64,000 nucleotides of DNA from Ruminococcus sp. AM36-2AA (GTDB lineage: Bacteria > Bacillota > Clostridia > Lachnospirales > Lachnospiraceae): positions 228,241 through 292,240 of the forward strand of contig NZ_QTYB01000002.1 in assembly GCF_003461955.1 (NCBI RefSeq), read 5' to 3'. Positions 50,701-60,694 of this stretch are shown here, piece after piece. A program made the translations under genes and the position numbers. Every line of letters begins with the position of its first letter. The stretch's first letter is position 1. Below the pieces are notes generated by a model. It was not told where the DNA came from, made no database searches, and worked only from the letters and a program-made list of their open reading frames with translations.

Positions 50701-52548
50701 ATGTTCATAATCGAGGAAGAATTAAAAAAACTTCCGGCAAAACCGGGAGTTTACATCATGCATGGTGAGAAAGATGAGATCATCTATGTGGGAAAAGCCA
50801 TCAGCCTGAAAAACCGTGTGCGCCAGTATTTCCAGAGCAGCCGTAACAAAGGGGCGAAGATTGAAAGAATGGTTACGCACATAACCAGGTTTGAGTACAT
50901 TATTACGGACTCTGAGCTGGAAGCTCTTGTGCTGGAGTGTAATCTGATCAAAGAGCACCGTCCCAAATATAATACTATGCTCAAGGATGATAAGAGTTAT
51001 CCATTTATCAAGGTGACTGTCAATGAACCATACCCGAGAGTACTTTTTGCCAGAAGAATGAAAAAAGATAAGGCCAGATATTTTGGACCTTATACCAGCG
51101 GCGGGGCGGTAAAAGATGTGATCGAGCTGGTGCGGAAACTGTATCAGGTACGTTCCTGCAATCGTAATCTTCCAAGAGATACGGGAAAGGACCGCCCCTG
51201 CCTGTACTATCATATGAAGCAGTGCAAGGCACCCTGTCAGGGCTATATCAGTCAGGAAGAATACAGGAAAAACATCAATAAAGTGATCAAATTTCTGAAC
51301 GGAGATTTTCAGGATACGATCAGTGAACTGATGGAAAAAATGCAGAAAGCTTCAGAGGAAATGCGCTATGAGGATGCCATGGAATACCGTGACCTGATCC
51401 GCAGTATCGAAAAGATCGGGGAACGCCAGAAGATCACGGGCTACGGACAGGAGGACCGTGACATCATTGCAGTGGCCATGGATGAGAGCGAAGACCTCCG
51501 TGACCAGGATGCCGTTGTGCAGGTGTTTTTTATCCGGGATGGCAAGCTGATCGGCAGGGATCATTTTTATCTCCGGGTGGCAAAAGGTGATACAAAATCT
51601 CAGGTTCTTTCCAGTTTCCTGAAACAGTTTTACGCAGGTACTCCGTTTATCCCCTCTGAGATCATGCTTCAGAGTGAGATCGAGGATGCGGAAATTATCG
51701 AAGAGTGGCTGACAACAAGGCGGAAGCAGAAAGTGCATATCCGTGTTCCAAAGAAAGGTACCAAGGAAAAACTGGTGGAGCTTGCGCTGGAAAATGCCCG
51801 TATGGTTCTCTCAAAGGACAGAGAGAGGATTAAAAGAGAAGAAGGCCGTACGATCGGTGCTGTTCACGAAGTGGAGGAATGGCTGGGCCTGAAAAATGTG
51901 GTGCGGATGGAAGCTTACGATATTTCCAACATCAGTGGTTTTGAGTCAGTAGGTTCCATGGTCGTTTACGAAAAAGGCCGTCCGAAGCGCAGTGATTACC
52001 GCAAGTTCAAGATCAAATGGGTGCAGGGACCGAACGATTATGCCAGTATGGAAGAGGTATTAACCCGAAGATTTACCCATGAGAGTAACGGAGAATTTGA
52101 CAGTTTTGCAAGACTGCCGGATCTGATATTGATGGATGGTGGAAGAGGTCAGGTGAATATTGCATTGAAAGTGCTGAATGATCTGGGAATCCGTATTCCG
52201 GTCTGCGGTATGGTGAAGGATGATCATCACAGGACCAGAGGTCTGTATTTTAATAATGTGGAAATTCCCATTGATACATCCAGTGAAGGTTTCCGTCTGA
52301 TCACCAGGATACAGGATGAAGCACACCGCTTTGCCATTGAGTACCATCGTTCTCTCAGAAGTAAGGAACAGGTCCATTCCATTCTGGATGATATTCCCGG
52401 AATCGGTGACACCAGGAGGAAAGCACTTCTCCGTAAATTCAAATCTGTGGAAAACATCCGTGATGCTTCGGAAGAAGAACTTGCACAGACAGAGAGCATG
52501 AACGCGGGAAGCGCCCGTCAGGTCTATGAATTTTTTCATAAATCCTGA
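50701..52548 (+). CDS. uvrC: Excinuclease ABC subunit C
   Basis: 615 residues. The GIY-YIG nuclease (about 12-95: [19 protein letters not shown]) is followed by a Cys-containing segment, the UvrB-binding UVR motif (about 205-240) and the RNase H-like second nuclease ([35 protein letters not shown]). C-terminal helix-hairpin-helix pairs ([16 protein letters not shown]) complete it. It makes both incisions in nucleotide excision repair. CAGGAG precedes ATG 50701. Confidence 0.96.
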   Translation: MFIIEEELKKLPAKPGVYIMHGEKDEIIYVGKAISLKNRVRQYFQSSRNKGAKIERMVTHITRFEYIITDSELEALVLECNLIKEHRPKYNTMLKDDKSYPFIKVTVNEPYPRVLFARRMKKDKARYFGPYTSGGAVKDVIELVRKLYQVRSCNRNLPRDTGKDRPCLYYHMKQCKAPCQGYISQEEYRKNINKVIKFLNGDFQDTISELMEKMQKASEEMRYEDAMEYRDLIRSIEKIGERQKITGYGQEDRDIIAVAMDESEDLRDQDAVVQVFFIRDGKLIGRDHFYLRVAKGDTKSQVLSSFLKQFYAGTPFIPSEIMLQSEIEDAEIIEEWLTTRRKQKVHIRVPKKGTKEKLVELALENARMVLSKDRERIKREEGRTIGAVHEVEEWLGLKNVVRMEAYDISNISGFESVGSMVVYEKGRPKRSDYRKFKIKWVQGPNDYASMEEVLTRRFTHESNGEFDSFARLPDLILMDGGRGQVNIALKVLNDLGIRIPVCGMVKDDHHRTRGLYFNNVEIPIDTSSEGFRLITRIQDEAHRFAIEYHRSLRSKEQVHSILDDIPGIGDTRRKALLRKFKSVENIRDASEEELAQTESMNAGSARQVYEFFHKS

Positions 52549-52555
52549 TGCTGCA

Positions 52556-52584
52556 TTGCAGTTTCAACCGTGATTGTGTATAAT
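52556..52584 (+). promoter_or_regulatory. Predicted hprK promoter
   Basis: TTGCAG (52556-52561), 17 bases, TATAAT (52579-52584). The leader contains a GCGGAT...CCGCC-type inverted repeat (52615-52655) of unknown meaning. Confidence 0.6.
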
Positions 52585-52691
52585 TAAGGATAAGATGTCT
52601 CACGCTCTGGTACAGCGGATATCAAGTAACCGCCATGTACTGATAAAACGGCGGTGAGAATGCAAACTTTCAGCGAAAAGGAGAAAAAAGT

Positions 52692-53639
52692 ATGAAGGGT
52701 GTACAGTTGACAAAGATGGTACAGGAACTGGAGCTTAACAATCTGACTCCGGAAATCGACCTGTCAGGCATCGTGATCAAGACTGCGGAGATCAACAGAC
52801 CTGCGCTTCAGCTTACCGGATATCTGGAGCATTTTGCGAATGAGCGTGTACAGATCATTGGATATGTAGAGTATACGTATCTGATGCAGCTCAATGAAGA
52901 AGAGAGACGTTTTAAATATGAGCGTTTTATCTCCAGCAAGATTCCATGTGTTATTTTCAGTACCATGACCCGTCCGTCTCAGGACATGATCGATCTGGCT
53001 GTTAAATATAATGTTCCGACATTCGTGACAGAAAGAACAACTTCCAGCTTCATGGCAGAGATCATCCGCTGGCTTGGTGTACAGCTTGCACCGTGTATTT
53101 CCATTCATGGTGTACTGGTGGATGTTTATGGCGAGGGAATTCTGATCACAGGTGAGAGCGGTATCGGTAAGAGCGAGGCTGCTCTGGAGCTGATCAAGCG
53201 AGGCCATCGTCTTGTCAGTGATGATGTTGTCGAGATCCGTAAGGTCAGTGATGTGACACTGGTAGGTTCTGCACCGGATATCACACGTCATTTTATCGAA
53301 CTTCGAGGCATCGGTATCATCGATGTAAAAACACTGTTTGGTGTCGAGAGTGTTAAGGATACCCAGTCGATCGATCTTGTTATCAAGCTTGAGGAGTGGG
53401 ACAGAGATAAGGAATACGACCGTCTGGGACTTCATGAGGAATATACAGAGTATCTTGGAAACAAGGTTGTATGCCATTCTCTTCCGATCCGTCCGGGACG
53501 TAACCTGGCGATCATCGTTGAGGCTGCCGCTGTCAACCACAGACAGAAGAAGATGGGATACAATGCGGCAGAGGCACTGTACAAGCGTGTTCAGGCGAAC
53601 CTTGCCAAGAAGAGAGAGAATCCAGACGACGAAGAGTAA
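52692..53639 (+). CDS. hprK: HPr kinase/phosphorylase
   Basis: 315 residues. The N-terminal MurF-like domain (about 1-130) is followed by a P-loop kinase domain. Its P-loop GESGIGKSEAALELIKRGH, the SDDVVEI acid motif and the HprK signature ELRGIGIIDVKTLFG are all present. It phosphorylates and dephosphorylates Ser46 of HPr to set CcpA-based catabolite repression. It is 13 bases upstream of the ROK kinase gene, so both are probably cotranscribed. Confidence 0.95.
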   Translation: MKGVQLTKMVQELELNNLTPEIDLSGIVIKTAEINRPALQLTGYLEHFANERVQIIGYVEYTYLMQLNEEERRFKYERFISSKIPCVIFSTMTRPSQDMIDLAVKYNVPTFVTERTTSSFMAEIIRWLGVQLAPCISIHGVLVDVYGEGILITGESGIGKSEAALELIKRGHRLVSDDVVEIRKVSDVTLVGSAPDITRHFIELRGIGIIDVKTLFGVESVKDTQSIDLVIKLEEWDRDKEYDRLGLHEEYTEYLGNKVVCHSLPIRPGRNLAIIVEAAAVNHRQKKMGYNAAEALYKRVQANLAKKRENPDDEE

Positions 53640-53652
53640 GAGAGGATAGGAA

Positions 53653-54588
53653 ATGGGAACATATTGTTTTGGAATTGATGTAGGTGGAACAACTGTAAAA
53701 TGCGGACTTTTCCGCACAGACGGAACTCTTGTTGAGAAATGGGAGATTCCGACCCGCAAGGAGAATAACGGAGATCAGATCCTTCCGGATGTGGCAGCAG
53801 CTGTAAATGCCAAGATCGAAGAGAAAGGCATTTCCAAAGACGACGTAGAAGGTGTTGGAATCGGCGTTCCTGGACCGGTAAACTCCAAAGGTGAGGTAGA
53901 TCGGGCGGTAAACCTTTACTGGGGTTACAAGAATGTTGCAGGAGAAATGGAGGAACTGACAGGACTTCATGCAAAAGCTGGCAATGATGCCAATGTGGCT
54001 GCTCTTGGCGAAGCGTGGAAAGGCGCGGCAGCAGGTTCCTCCGATGTGATCATGGTTACACTGGGAACGGGTGTTGGCGGTGGAATCATTGTTGATGGTA
54101 AGATCGTAACAGGCCATCACGGCGCTGGCGGAGAGATCGGACATGCCAATGTGGATCATCACGAGACAGAATCCTGCAACTGTGGAAACAGGGGCTGTCT
54201 GGAGCAGTTTGCCTCCGCAACCGGAATTGTACGTATGGCAAAAAAAGAGCTTGCAGCTTCCGAAGAGAAAAGTGTGCTCAGAGATATGGAGAATATTTCC
54301 GCAAAAGCAGTTCTGGATGCATTCAAGGAGAATGATCCGGTAGCAGTTGCAACCATGGAAAAAGTTGGAGAGCAGCTTGGCGGTGCCCTTGCGATCATTT
54401 CCTGTGTGACAGATCCGGAAACCATCGTTATCGGCGGTGGCGTTTCCAAAGCGGGCCAGCCGCTTGTTGACTGTATTCAGAAATATTACAGAAAGTATGC
54501 ATTTGCATCCTGTAAAGATACACAGATCGTGATCGCAACCTTGGGAAATGATGCCGGAATTTACGGCGCAGCCAAGATGGTGCTCTGA
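53653..54588 (+). CDS. glk: ROK-family glucokinase
   Basis: 311 residues. The phosphate-1 motif FGIDVGGTTVKCGLF is followed by GVGIGVPGPV and VTLGTGVGGGIIVDGK. The ROK zinc motif EIGHANVDHHE ... CNCGNRGCLEQFAS is also present. It phosphorylates glucose with ATP in the cytosol. Its position after hprK links it to carbon regulation. The stop precedes a bidirectional terminator shared with the PBP1A gene. Confidence 0.9.
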   Translation: MGTYCFGIDVGGTTVKCGLFRTDGTLVEKWEIPTRKENNGDQILPDVAAAVNAKIEEKGISKDDVEGVGIGVPGPVNSKGEVDRAVNLYWGYKNVAGEMEELTGLHAKAGNDANVAALGEAWKGAAAGSSDVIMVTLGTGVGGGIIVDGKIVTGHHGAGGEIGHANVDHHETESCNCGNRGCLEQFASATGIVRMAKKELAASEEKSVLRDMENISAKAVLDAFKENDPVAVATMEKVGEQLGGALAIISCVTDPETIVIGGGVSKAGQPLVDCIQKYYRKYAFASCKDTQIVIATLGNDAGIYGAAKMVL

Positions 54589-54603
54589 TCAGAAAAATAA
54601 GAT

Positions 54604-54642
54604 AAAAAAAGTGGATTCCCATATTCGGGAGTCCACTTTTTT
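54604..54642. terminator. Bidirectional terminator between glk and the PBP1A gene
   Basis: AAAAAAAGTGGATTCCC pairs with GGGAGTCCACTTTTTT (one mismatch). It serves both converging genes. Confidence 0.9.
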
Positions 54643-54658
54643 ACGTTATAATGATTGA

Positions 54659-57352
54659 TCAATAGTATTCTACAGGATCGCCATCGCTGCCAGTATCATC
54701 TCCGGTGTCTCCACCGTCATCATCGCCGGTGTTATCGCCGCTGCCGTCATCACCGCCTGTGTTGTCACCACCGGAATTATCACCGGTGTTATCGGTGTTG
54801 TCACCACCGGAATTATCACCGGTATTATCGGTATTGTCGCCACCGGAATTATCACCGGTATTATCGGTACTGTCACCGCCGGCAGTACTGTCAGTTCCGT
54901 CCGGTGCAGCAGTCGGAATAGCGGCAGCGGCGGAATCTGTGTCTGCATCAGTGTCTTCACTGTAACTGTAATCATTTTCACTGTAATCACTGCTTCCGTA
55001 GAAGTGCTTGTCACAGTATTCTGTTGGAAGACTGGAAATATCAAAATATTCTGTTATGGTCGGACAACCGGCACGAGGGAGAAGTCCTGTCTCTGAGCAG
55101 ACGCTGGCTTTTTCCACACTGGAAGGCATATCGAAATCTTTGTCATCCAGGCCTTCATGGATACGGTTCATAACTTTTTTCCAGAGATTCTTGTGGAAAT
55201 TACGGGCATCCTCAGGGATTTTCTCGTTGTTGTCATAACCGGACCATACAGCACATGTGTAGTATGGTGTGTAACCAACGAACCAGAGGTCATTATAATC
55301 TTCGGTAGTACCTGTTTTTCCTGCAACAGTCATATTATCAAGCTGGCAGGCAGTACCGGTACCCTTCTTTACAACATCCTCCATAGCGCTGGTAAGCAGG
55401 TAAGCGGTGCTGTCTTTGATCACAGATCTGGAAACAGAAGTGTTTTCGATCAGGACATTTCCGTCATGGTCAAGGATCTGTGTATAGTAAATTGGTTTAA
55501 TATAATTTCCGCCATTGGCGATCGCTGCATATGCGGCACAGAGTTCAACATTTTTGACACCATTGGTAATTCCGCCAAGTGCTGTTGCCAGATTGGCATC
55601 ACTCCATATATTTCCGTTGGCATCTTTATCTGCCTCAGTTCCATGTGCCAGAGTTGTAAATCCGAAATCATCCAGATATTTAAGACCAAGAGCAGGAGTA
55701 ACCTGTTCCAGGCATTTGACTGCAACAACATTGATGGAATTCTGGATTGCCTTACGGATCGTGGTCTCGCCGCCATAGCTTCGTGTGGCATTGTTAACCG
55801 GAGAGCCGTCCGGATATTCATATGGTTCATCCATAAATGTGGTAGCCAGTGTATCACCTTTTTCGTTCAGAGCCGGAGCATAGGTGGATACAATCTTAAA
55901 GGTAGAACCAGGCTGTCTGGTTGTATCTGTGGCACGGTTCAGTGTCAGGCTGGCTGTTTTTTCACCACGGCCACCGATCAGGGCTTTTACATAACCGGTA
56001 TGCTGATCGATGACAGACATGGAAGACTGCGGTTGTGGTGCAAAGTTTACGCGCTCGGAAACCACGGTACTTCCGTCAGCCAGGATGCTGGCCTTGTACT
56101 GATCAACATACTGCTGGCCTTCTTCCGGAGAATCGAAGAGAAGATCGAATTCCGGATCCTGATCACGGAAATAGAGCTGCAGCATTTCCTTGCTGTAATT
56201 TTTCTGGTTTCCGTCTGCATCCTGAACGGTCAGTGCGTAGTCCAGCTCATACTGTACATCAGCCGGATAATTATCCGGATCCGCGTACTCTTCATCCAGG
56301 ATCTTCTGAATACTGGAATCCAGGGTTGTCATGATCTTCAGACCGCCACTGTAGAGAAGATTGGTTGCCTGAGTTTTGGTGTAACCTTTGATATTCATAA
56401 GGTCGCTGATGACCTGATTGGTAACCTCGTCTTCAAAGTATGTGTAAACGGTGCTTTCTTCTTCTGTATTTTCCATCTGTGCAGCCTGAATACGGGTATA
56501 AACATCATCGTTCAGTGCTTCGTTATATTCATCCTGTGAGATATAGTTCTGATCTAGCATGTGATCCAGAACTTCCTTACGTCTCTTGGAATTTGCTTTC
56601 GGGTTGGTGATCGGATTGAATTTGGTAGGATTCTGAGTGATACCTGCAAGGGTTGCACATTCAGAAAGATTCAGATCCCATACATCTTTATTGAAATATT
56701 TCTTGGAAGCTGCCTGTACGCCGTAGGAACCTGCACCAAGGTTGATGGTATTCAGGTAATTTTCGAGAATTACAGATTTATCGTATTTCTTTTCAACCTG
56801 TACAGCCAGGTACTGCTCCTGAAACTTACGTGTGAAACGTTCCAGCTGTGTGGACTCGTTGGTCCAGTCTGTGAAAACATTATTCTTCAGAAGCTGCTGT
56901 GTGATGGTACTGGCACCCTCGGAAAAATTACCGGTGGTGATCGCCTTCATTCCGGCACGTGCGATACCCCGGACATCAATACCGTTATGTTCATAAAAAC
57001 GTTCATCCTCAATGGCTACCACTGCATGCTGCAGACTGACCGGGATCTGGTCCAGAGAGACCGGAAGACGGTTGGATGTAGGTGCTGAAAGCTGTCGGAT
57101 CTGTGTTCCCTGGTCATCATACAGGAAGGTTGCATATCCGAGAGGTGAAATATCCACATCGTTGACATCAGGTGCACCGGCGATCACGCCCCGGAAGGAG
57201 CCGATACCAAGGCAGATAACCATGACGCAGACCGCAATCAGAGCTGTAAATAAAACCCGGATAAACGAAACATGTGCTCTTTTTTCCAGCATGGAAGTAC
57301 GGGAGATCAGAGCGTTCCGCTTCTTGGAAGTGGATCTTTTTCCGTAGTTCAT
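54659..57352 (-). CDS. Class A penicillin-binding protein (PBP1A family)
   Basis: 897 residues. The short basic cytosolic tail and one TM helix (about 30-55) are followed by the GT51 glycosyltransferase (about 85-270; EDERFYEHNGIDVRGIARA, EGASTITQQLLKN). The transpeptidase follows (about 400-750; active-site S in RQPGSTFKI, SxN in NSINVV, KTGTT). The C-terminus (about 790-897) is a low-complexity Asp/Gly/Thr/Ser/Asn tail ending DPVEYY, with three 12-residue repeats. It polymerises and cross-links peptidoglycan. The minus-strand AAAGGAGG precedes the ATG, and TATAAT on that strand is at 57379-57384. Confidence 0.95.
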   Translation of the reverse strand: MNYGKRSTSKKRNALISRTSMLEKRAHVSFIRVLFTALIAVCVMVICLGIGSFRGVIAGAPDVNDVDISPLGYATFLYDDQGTQIRQLSAPTSNRLPVSLDQIPVSLQHAVVAIEDERFYEHNGIDVRGIARAGMKAITTGNFSEGASTITQQLLKNNVFTDWTNESTQLERFTRKFQEQYLAVQVEKKYDKSVILENYLNTINLGAGSYGVQAASKKYFNKDVWDLNLSECATLAGITQNPTKFNPITNPKANSKRRKEVLDHMLDQNYISQDEYNEALNDDVYTRIQAAQMENTEEESTVYTYFEDEVTNQVISDLMNIKGYTKTQATNLLYSGGLKIMTTLDSSIQKILDEEYADPDNYPADVQYELDYALTVQDADGNQKNYSKEMLQLYFRDQDPEFDLLFDSPEEGQQYVDQYKASILADGSTVVSERVNFAPQPQSSMSVIDQHTGYVKALIGGRGEKTASLTLNRATDTTRQPGSTFKIVSTYAPALNEKGDTLATTFMDEPYEYPDGSPVNNATRSYGGETTIRKAIQNSINVVAVKCLEQVTPALGLKYLDDFGFTTLAHGTEADKDANGNIWSDANLATALGGITNGVKNVELCAAYAAIANGGNYIKPIYYTQILDHDGNVLIENTSVSRSVIKDSTAYLLTSAMEDVVKKGTGTACQLDNMTVAGKTGTTEDYNDLWFVGYTPYYTCAVWSGYDNNEKIPEDARNFHKNLWKKVMNRIHEGLDDKDFDMPSSVEKASVCSETGLLPRAGCPTITEYFDISSLPTEYCDKHFYGSSDYSENDYSYSEDTDADTDSAAAAIPTAAPDGTDSTAGGDSTDNTGDNSGGDNTDNTGDNSGGDNTDNTGDNSGGDNTGGDDGSGDNTGDDDGGDTGDDTGSDGDPVEYY
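54762..54877 (-). repeat. 36-base tandem repeat in the PBP1A tail
   Basis: Three consecutive 36-base units start at 54762, 54798 and 54834, with a partial fourth at 54870. Each encodes a D-N-T-D-N-T-G-D-N-S-G-G unit. Small base differences exist between units. Confidence 0.9.
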
Positions 57353-57597
57353 GTTATTCCTCCTTTATAATCCGTTTCATTATAGCAAATATAGAATGTT
57401 AAATAAACCCTTAAAAAAAATTTCACAATTCATGATATCTTATACATTGTGCAATGGAGATAATTATTATACAATAAAGAAAACTCTGCAGAAAACAGAG
57501 AGAACATCAGATGAGGAAATTCCCGCGGACAAGATAGCAGAAGCGGAATCTGATGTGGCAATATCTGGAAATGTGATAGACAACGGAGGCGTAAACC

Positions 57598-58254
57598 ATG
57601 CTGGAACATTATAAAACCATATACGAAGGCGGCGAAGGCGAACTTGTGGAAAAGAAATCCCGTTTTATCGCAACGGTCCGTCCTGTGGAAACCGAAGAAG
57701 AGGCCCTTGCTTTTATTGAAGAAATGAAAAAGAAATACTGGGATGCCCGTCATAACTGCTATGTATATTCCGTAGGGATGAACCGGGAGGCCACACGCTG
57801 CAGTGATGACGGAGAACCATCCGGAACAGCAGGAAGACCCATGCTGGATGTGCTTCTGGGCGCCGGGATCTATAATGCAGCCATCGTGGTGACCAGATAT
57901 TTTGGTGGTGTTCTTCTTGGAACCGGAGGACTTGTACGTGCCTACTCAGGAGCTGTCCAGGCCGGACTTGCAGCAAGTACCGTGATCGAGAAACATCATG
58001 GGATATCGCTTCAGGTGACGACCGATTATACAGGAATCGGTAAGATCCAGTATATTGCGGGAGAAAGAAGCCTGCCAATCCTGGATTCCGAATATACCGA
58101 CAAGGTTGTCCTGAAGCTTATTGTGCCGGATGACCAGATCGAAGAGGTGAAAAAAGCCATCACAGAGGGAACCAACGGAAGAGCCGGACTTGAGAAAGAT
58201 GCAGAGCTGTATTTTGCAAAAGTAAACGGAGAAGTGAAAACCTTCGAAAAATAA
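57598..58254 (+). CDS. YigZ/IMPACT family protein
   Basis: 218 residues. The N-terminal UPF0029 domain has KKSRFIATVRPV, the signature DDGEPSGTAGRPMLDVLLGA and VVTRYFGGVLLGTGGLVRAY. A C-terminal DUF1949-like domain (about 140-210) follows. The family is conserved and linked to translation regulation, but the bacterial role is not established. ATG 57598 follows a GGAGG. A possible TTGTGC-17-TACAAT promoter lies at 57447-57475; the rest of the gap from 57353 shows nothing else. Confidence 0.9.
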   Translation: MLEHYKTIYEGGEGELVEKKSRFIATVRPVETEEEALAFIEEMKKKYWDARHNCYVYSVGMNREATRCSDDGEPSGTAGRPMLDVLLGAGIYNAAIVVTRYFGGVLLGTGGLVRAYSGAVQAGLAASTVIEKHHGISLQVTTDYTGIGKIQYIAGERSLPILDSEYTDKVVLKLIVPDDQIEEVKKAITEGTNGRAGLEKDAELYFAKVNGEVKTFEK

Positions 58255-58351
58255 AGGAAAAAGAGTGTCGAAAAAAGCGGAATGCCTGTTTTATGGCGTA
58301 AACAGTGTCGGAATAAACAGAGCAGCCCAGGACAGGTTTCTGGCAAAAAAA

Positions 58352-58411
58352 TACCCCGGGAAACGGCAGATGTTTTCGTTACAGTCTGTCTTTCACGGGG
58401 CTTTTTCATGT
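58352..58411 (+). terminator. Terminator after the YigZ-family gene
   Basis: CCCCGGGAAACGGCAGA pairs with TCTGTCTTTCACGGGG (several interior mismatches), followed by CTTTTTC. Confidence 0.7.
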
Positions 58412-58450
58412 TTTTTTAAATAATTCCTTTATTTCAGAAAATTTTGCTTA

Positions 58451-58969
58451 TTAGCATTTCTCCGGTTCCGGATAATCCAAACCAAAGGTATCAACAGTCA
58501 TGGATTTGATCTTCTGCTCGTCAAGAGGACGGTCGCTGTAATCTGTGTCTGTCTCTGCGATAGCATTTACAACATCCATGCCCTCGATGATCTGACCGAA
58601 TGCAGCGTAGCTTCCGTCAAGATGTGGAGCTGCCTTGTGCATGATAAAGAACTGGCTTCCGGCAGAGTCCGGATGCATGGCTCTTGCCATGGAGAGAACA
58701 CCTGGTGTATGCTTCAGGTCATTTTTGAAACGGTTCTGGGAGAACTCGCCTTTGATGCTGTATCCCGGACCGCCCATACCGGTTCCGTCCGGGCATCCGC
58801 CCTGGATCATGAAACCGTTGATAACACGGTGGAAGATCAGGCCGTCATAAAAGCCTTTTTTTACAAGGCTGATGAAGTTATTTACTGTGTTCGGGGCAAC
58901 TTCCGGATATAATTCCGCTTTCATTACATCGCCATTATCCATTGTGATGGTAACGATAGGATTTGCCAT
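58451..58969 (-). CDS. ppiB: Cyclophilin-type peptidyl-prolyl isomerase
   Basis: 172 residues from the minus-strand ATG at 58969, chosen because AAAGGAG precedes it and the fold starts there; the frame stays open upstream but that part is not homologous. Cyclophilin motifs: FYDGLIFHRVINGFMIQGGCPDGTG, GVLSMARAMHPDSAGSQFFIM and YAAFGQIIEGMDVVNAI. There is no signal peptide, so it is a cytosolic folding helper. It is convergent with the YigZ-family gene and divergent from tsaE. Confidence 0.95.
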   Translation of the reverse strand: MANPIVTITMDNGDVMKAELYPEVAPNTVNNFISLVKKGFYDGLIFHRVINGFMIQGGCPDGTGMGGPGYSIKGEFSQNRFKNDLKHTPGVLSMARAMHPDSAGSQFFIMHKAAPHLDGSYAAFGQIIEGMDVVNAIAETDTDYSDRPLDEQKIKSMTVDTFGLDYPEPEKC

Positions 58970-58996
58970 AGTTTTCGCACTCCTTTTTAAAAAGTA

Positions 58997-59025
58997 TTGT
59001 ATTTCGCTGTTCGCTCTATTATAAT
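58997..59025 (+). promoter_or_regulatory. Predicted promoter of the tsaE operon
   Basis: TTGTAT (58997-59002), 17 bases, TATAAT (59020-59025). Confidence 0.65.
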
Positions 59026-59062
59026 ATGCAAAGAATAATTGTGCAAGAAAAAGGTGGAAAAT

Positions 59063-59503
59063 ATGATCATAGAAACGCATGATCCGGAGGAGACATTCGA
59101 GGTCGGAAGAAAGATCGGAATGAATGCGAAACCGGGACAGATCTATACACTGACAGGCGACCTGGGAGTTGGAAAAACCGTATTTACACAGGGCGTGGCA
59201 GCAGGTCTTGGAATCACAGAACCTGTAAACAGCCCCACATTTACCATTATCCAGGAATATGAGGACGGGCGTCTGCCATTTTATCATTTTGATGTATATC
59301 GTATCGGAGATCTGGAAGAAATGGAGGAGATCGGATACGATGATTATTTTTTCGGACAGGGAATCTGCCTCATCGAATGGGCAGAACTCATTGAGGAGAT
59401 CCTCCCGGAAAAAAGGATTGAAGTTACCATTGAGAAAGACCTTGAGAAGGGTTTTGAGTACAGAAAGATCACCATTGAGGAGAGAGGGGAAGAGGCAGAA
59501 TGA
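59063..59503 (+). CDS. tsaE: tRNA t6A synthesis ATPase TsaE
   Basis: 146 residues from ATG 59063 (AAGGTGG upstream). Walker A is TGDLGVGKTVFTQG. NSPTFTIIQEYEDG and the HFDVYRIGDLEEMEEIGYDDYF signature are family-specific. It powers the TsaBDE complex that makes threonylcarbamoyladenosine at tRNA position 37. Its stop overlaps the tsaB start (ATGA), and tsaD is encoded four genes downstream. Confidence 0.96.
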   Translation: MIIETHDPEETFEVGRKIGMNAKPGQIYTLTGDLGVGKTVFTQGVAAGLGITEPVNSPTFTIIQEYEDGRLPFYHFDVYRIGDLEEMEEIGYDDYFFGQGICLIEWAELIEEILPEKRIEVTIEKDLEKGFEYRKITIEERGEEAE

Positions 59504-60225
59504 GAGTTTTGGCACTGGACAGTTCCGGGATCGTGGCATCGGTAGCCGTTGTGGAGGATGATACACTGGTAGCGGAATATACGGTTAATTATAAAAAAAC
59601 ACATTCACAGACCCTTCTTCCCATGCTGGATGAGATCGTGAAGATGACAGAGCTGGATCTTAAGACCATTGACGCCATTGCGGTAGCCAAAGGCCCGGGA
59701 TCTTTTACCGGACTTCGTATCGGCTCTGCCACAGCCAAGGGACTGGGACTTGCTCTTGACAAACCACTGGTAGGGATTCCCACCGTGGAAGCGCTGGCAT
59801 ACAATCTCTATGATGTAAATGGGCTGATCTGCCCGATCATGGATGCCAGAAGAAAACAGGTTTATACGGGAATCTACCGTTATGAAGACCACAGACTTGT
59901 GACTGTAAAAGATCAGATGGCAGTGGGAATCGAGGAACTTCTTTCCATGCTGAATGAGATGGGAGAAACCGTGACATTCCTGGGAGATGGGGTTCCGGTA
60001 TTTAAAGATATTATTGCAGATAAGCTTGAGGTACCATTTTCTTTTGCACCGTCTCATCTTTCCAGACAGAGAGCCGGAGCGGTAGGTGCACTTGGCATCC
60101 TTTATTATAAAGAGGGCAGAACAGAGACTGCAGCTGAGCACAAACCGGATTATCTCCGTGTATCACAGGCAGAGCGGGAGCGTGCCCAGAGGCTGAAAAA
60201 AGAATCAGAAGGGGAAAAAGCATGA
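59500..60225 (+). CDS. tsaB: tRNA t6A synthesis scaffold protein TsaB
   Basis: 241 residues. The ASKHA-type N-terminus LALDSSGIVASVAVVE is followed by KGPGSFTGLRIGSATAKGLGLAL and the Gly/Ala-rich second half. TsaB holds TsaD in an active state. It overlaps both neighbours by four bases, marking a tightly coupled operon. Confidence 0.95.
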   Translation: MRVLALDSSGIVASVAVVEDDTLVAEYTVNYKKTHSQTLLPMLDEIVKMTELDLKTIDAIAVAKGPGSFTGLRIGSATAKGLGLALDKPLVGIPTVEALAYNLYDVNGLICPIMDARRKQVYTGIYRYEDHRLVTVKDQMAVGIEELLSMLNEMGETVTFLGDGVPVFKDIIADKLEVPFSFAPSHLSRQRAGAVGALGILYYKEGRTETAAEHKPDYLRVSQAERERAQRLKKESEGEKA

Positions 60226-60659
60226 TCTTAAGAGAGATGCTGGTGGATGACCTGGATCAGGTCATGGAGATCGAAGAGGAACTTTTTTCTGTTCCCTGGA
60301 CAAAAGAAGGATTTCTGACATTTCTTATGAAAGAGAATGCAATGTTTCTTGTTGTGGAAGAAAAAGGCCGGATCCTTGGGTATTGCGGCCTTCTTACTGT
60401 GCTGGACGAGGGGGATGTGACCAATGTTGCTGTCCGCAGAGACCGCCAGAGAGAGGGAATTGGAAATTTCCTTATGGAAAGCATGATCCGTCTGGCAGAA
60501 GAAAGGGGGATCACCATGATCCATCTGGAAGTCCGCGCGGGAAATGAGACGGCGATTCGGCTTTATGAGCGGCAGGGCTTTGTGAGAGACGGACTGCGTA
60601 AGGCGTACTATACAGATCCCACAGAAGATGCTGTCCTTATGACACGCACTGCATCTTAA
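60222..60659 (+). CDS. rimI: Ribosomal protein S18 alanine N-acetyltransferase
   Basis: 145 residues, one GNAT domain. The acetyl-CoA loop RRDRQREGIGNFLMESM, then LEVRAGNETAIRLYERQGFVRDG, is present. It acetylates the N-terminus of S18. Placement between tsaB and tsaD is a common Firmicute arrangement and supports the name. Confidence 0.92.
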   Translation: MILREMLVDDLDQVMEIEEELFSVPWTKEGFLTFLMKENAMFLVVEEKGRILGYCGLLTVLDEGDVTNVAVRRDRQREGIGNFLMESMIRLAEERGITMIHLEVRAGNETAIRLYERQGFVRDGLRKAYYTDPTEDAVLMTRTAS

Positions 60660-60694
60660 GAAACTTTGCCACAGAACAGGAAAAGAGGAAAAAT

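Noticed and set aside
54745..54880. Regular repeats in the PBP1A tail as a CRISPR array
   Set aside because: Units are contiguous, in frame and without spacers.
57351..57614. 87-codon frame before the YigZ-family gene
   Set aside because: It has low-complexity sequence, overlaps the likely promoter and has no family match.
58970..59566. N-terminal extension of the cyclophilin frame
   Set aside because: The added sequence is antisense to tsaE, and a good start with ribosome binding site exists at 58969.
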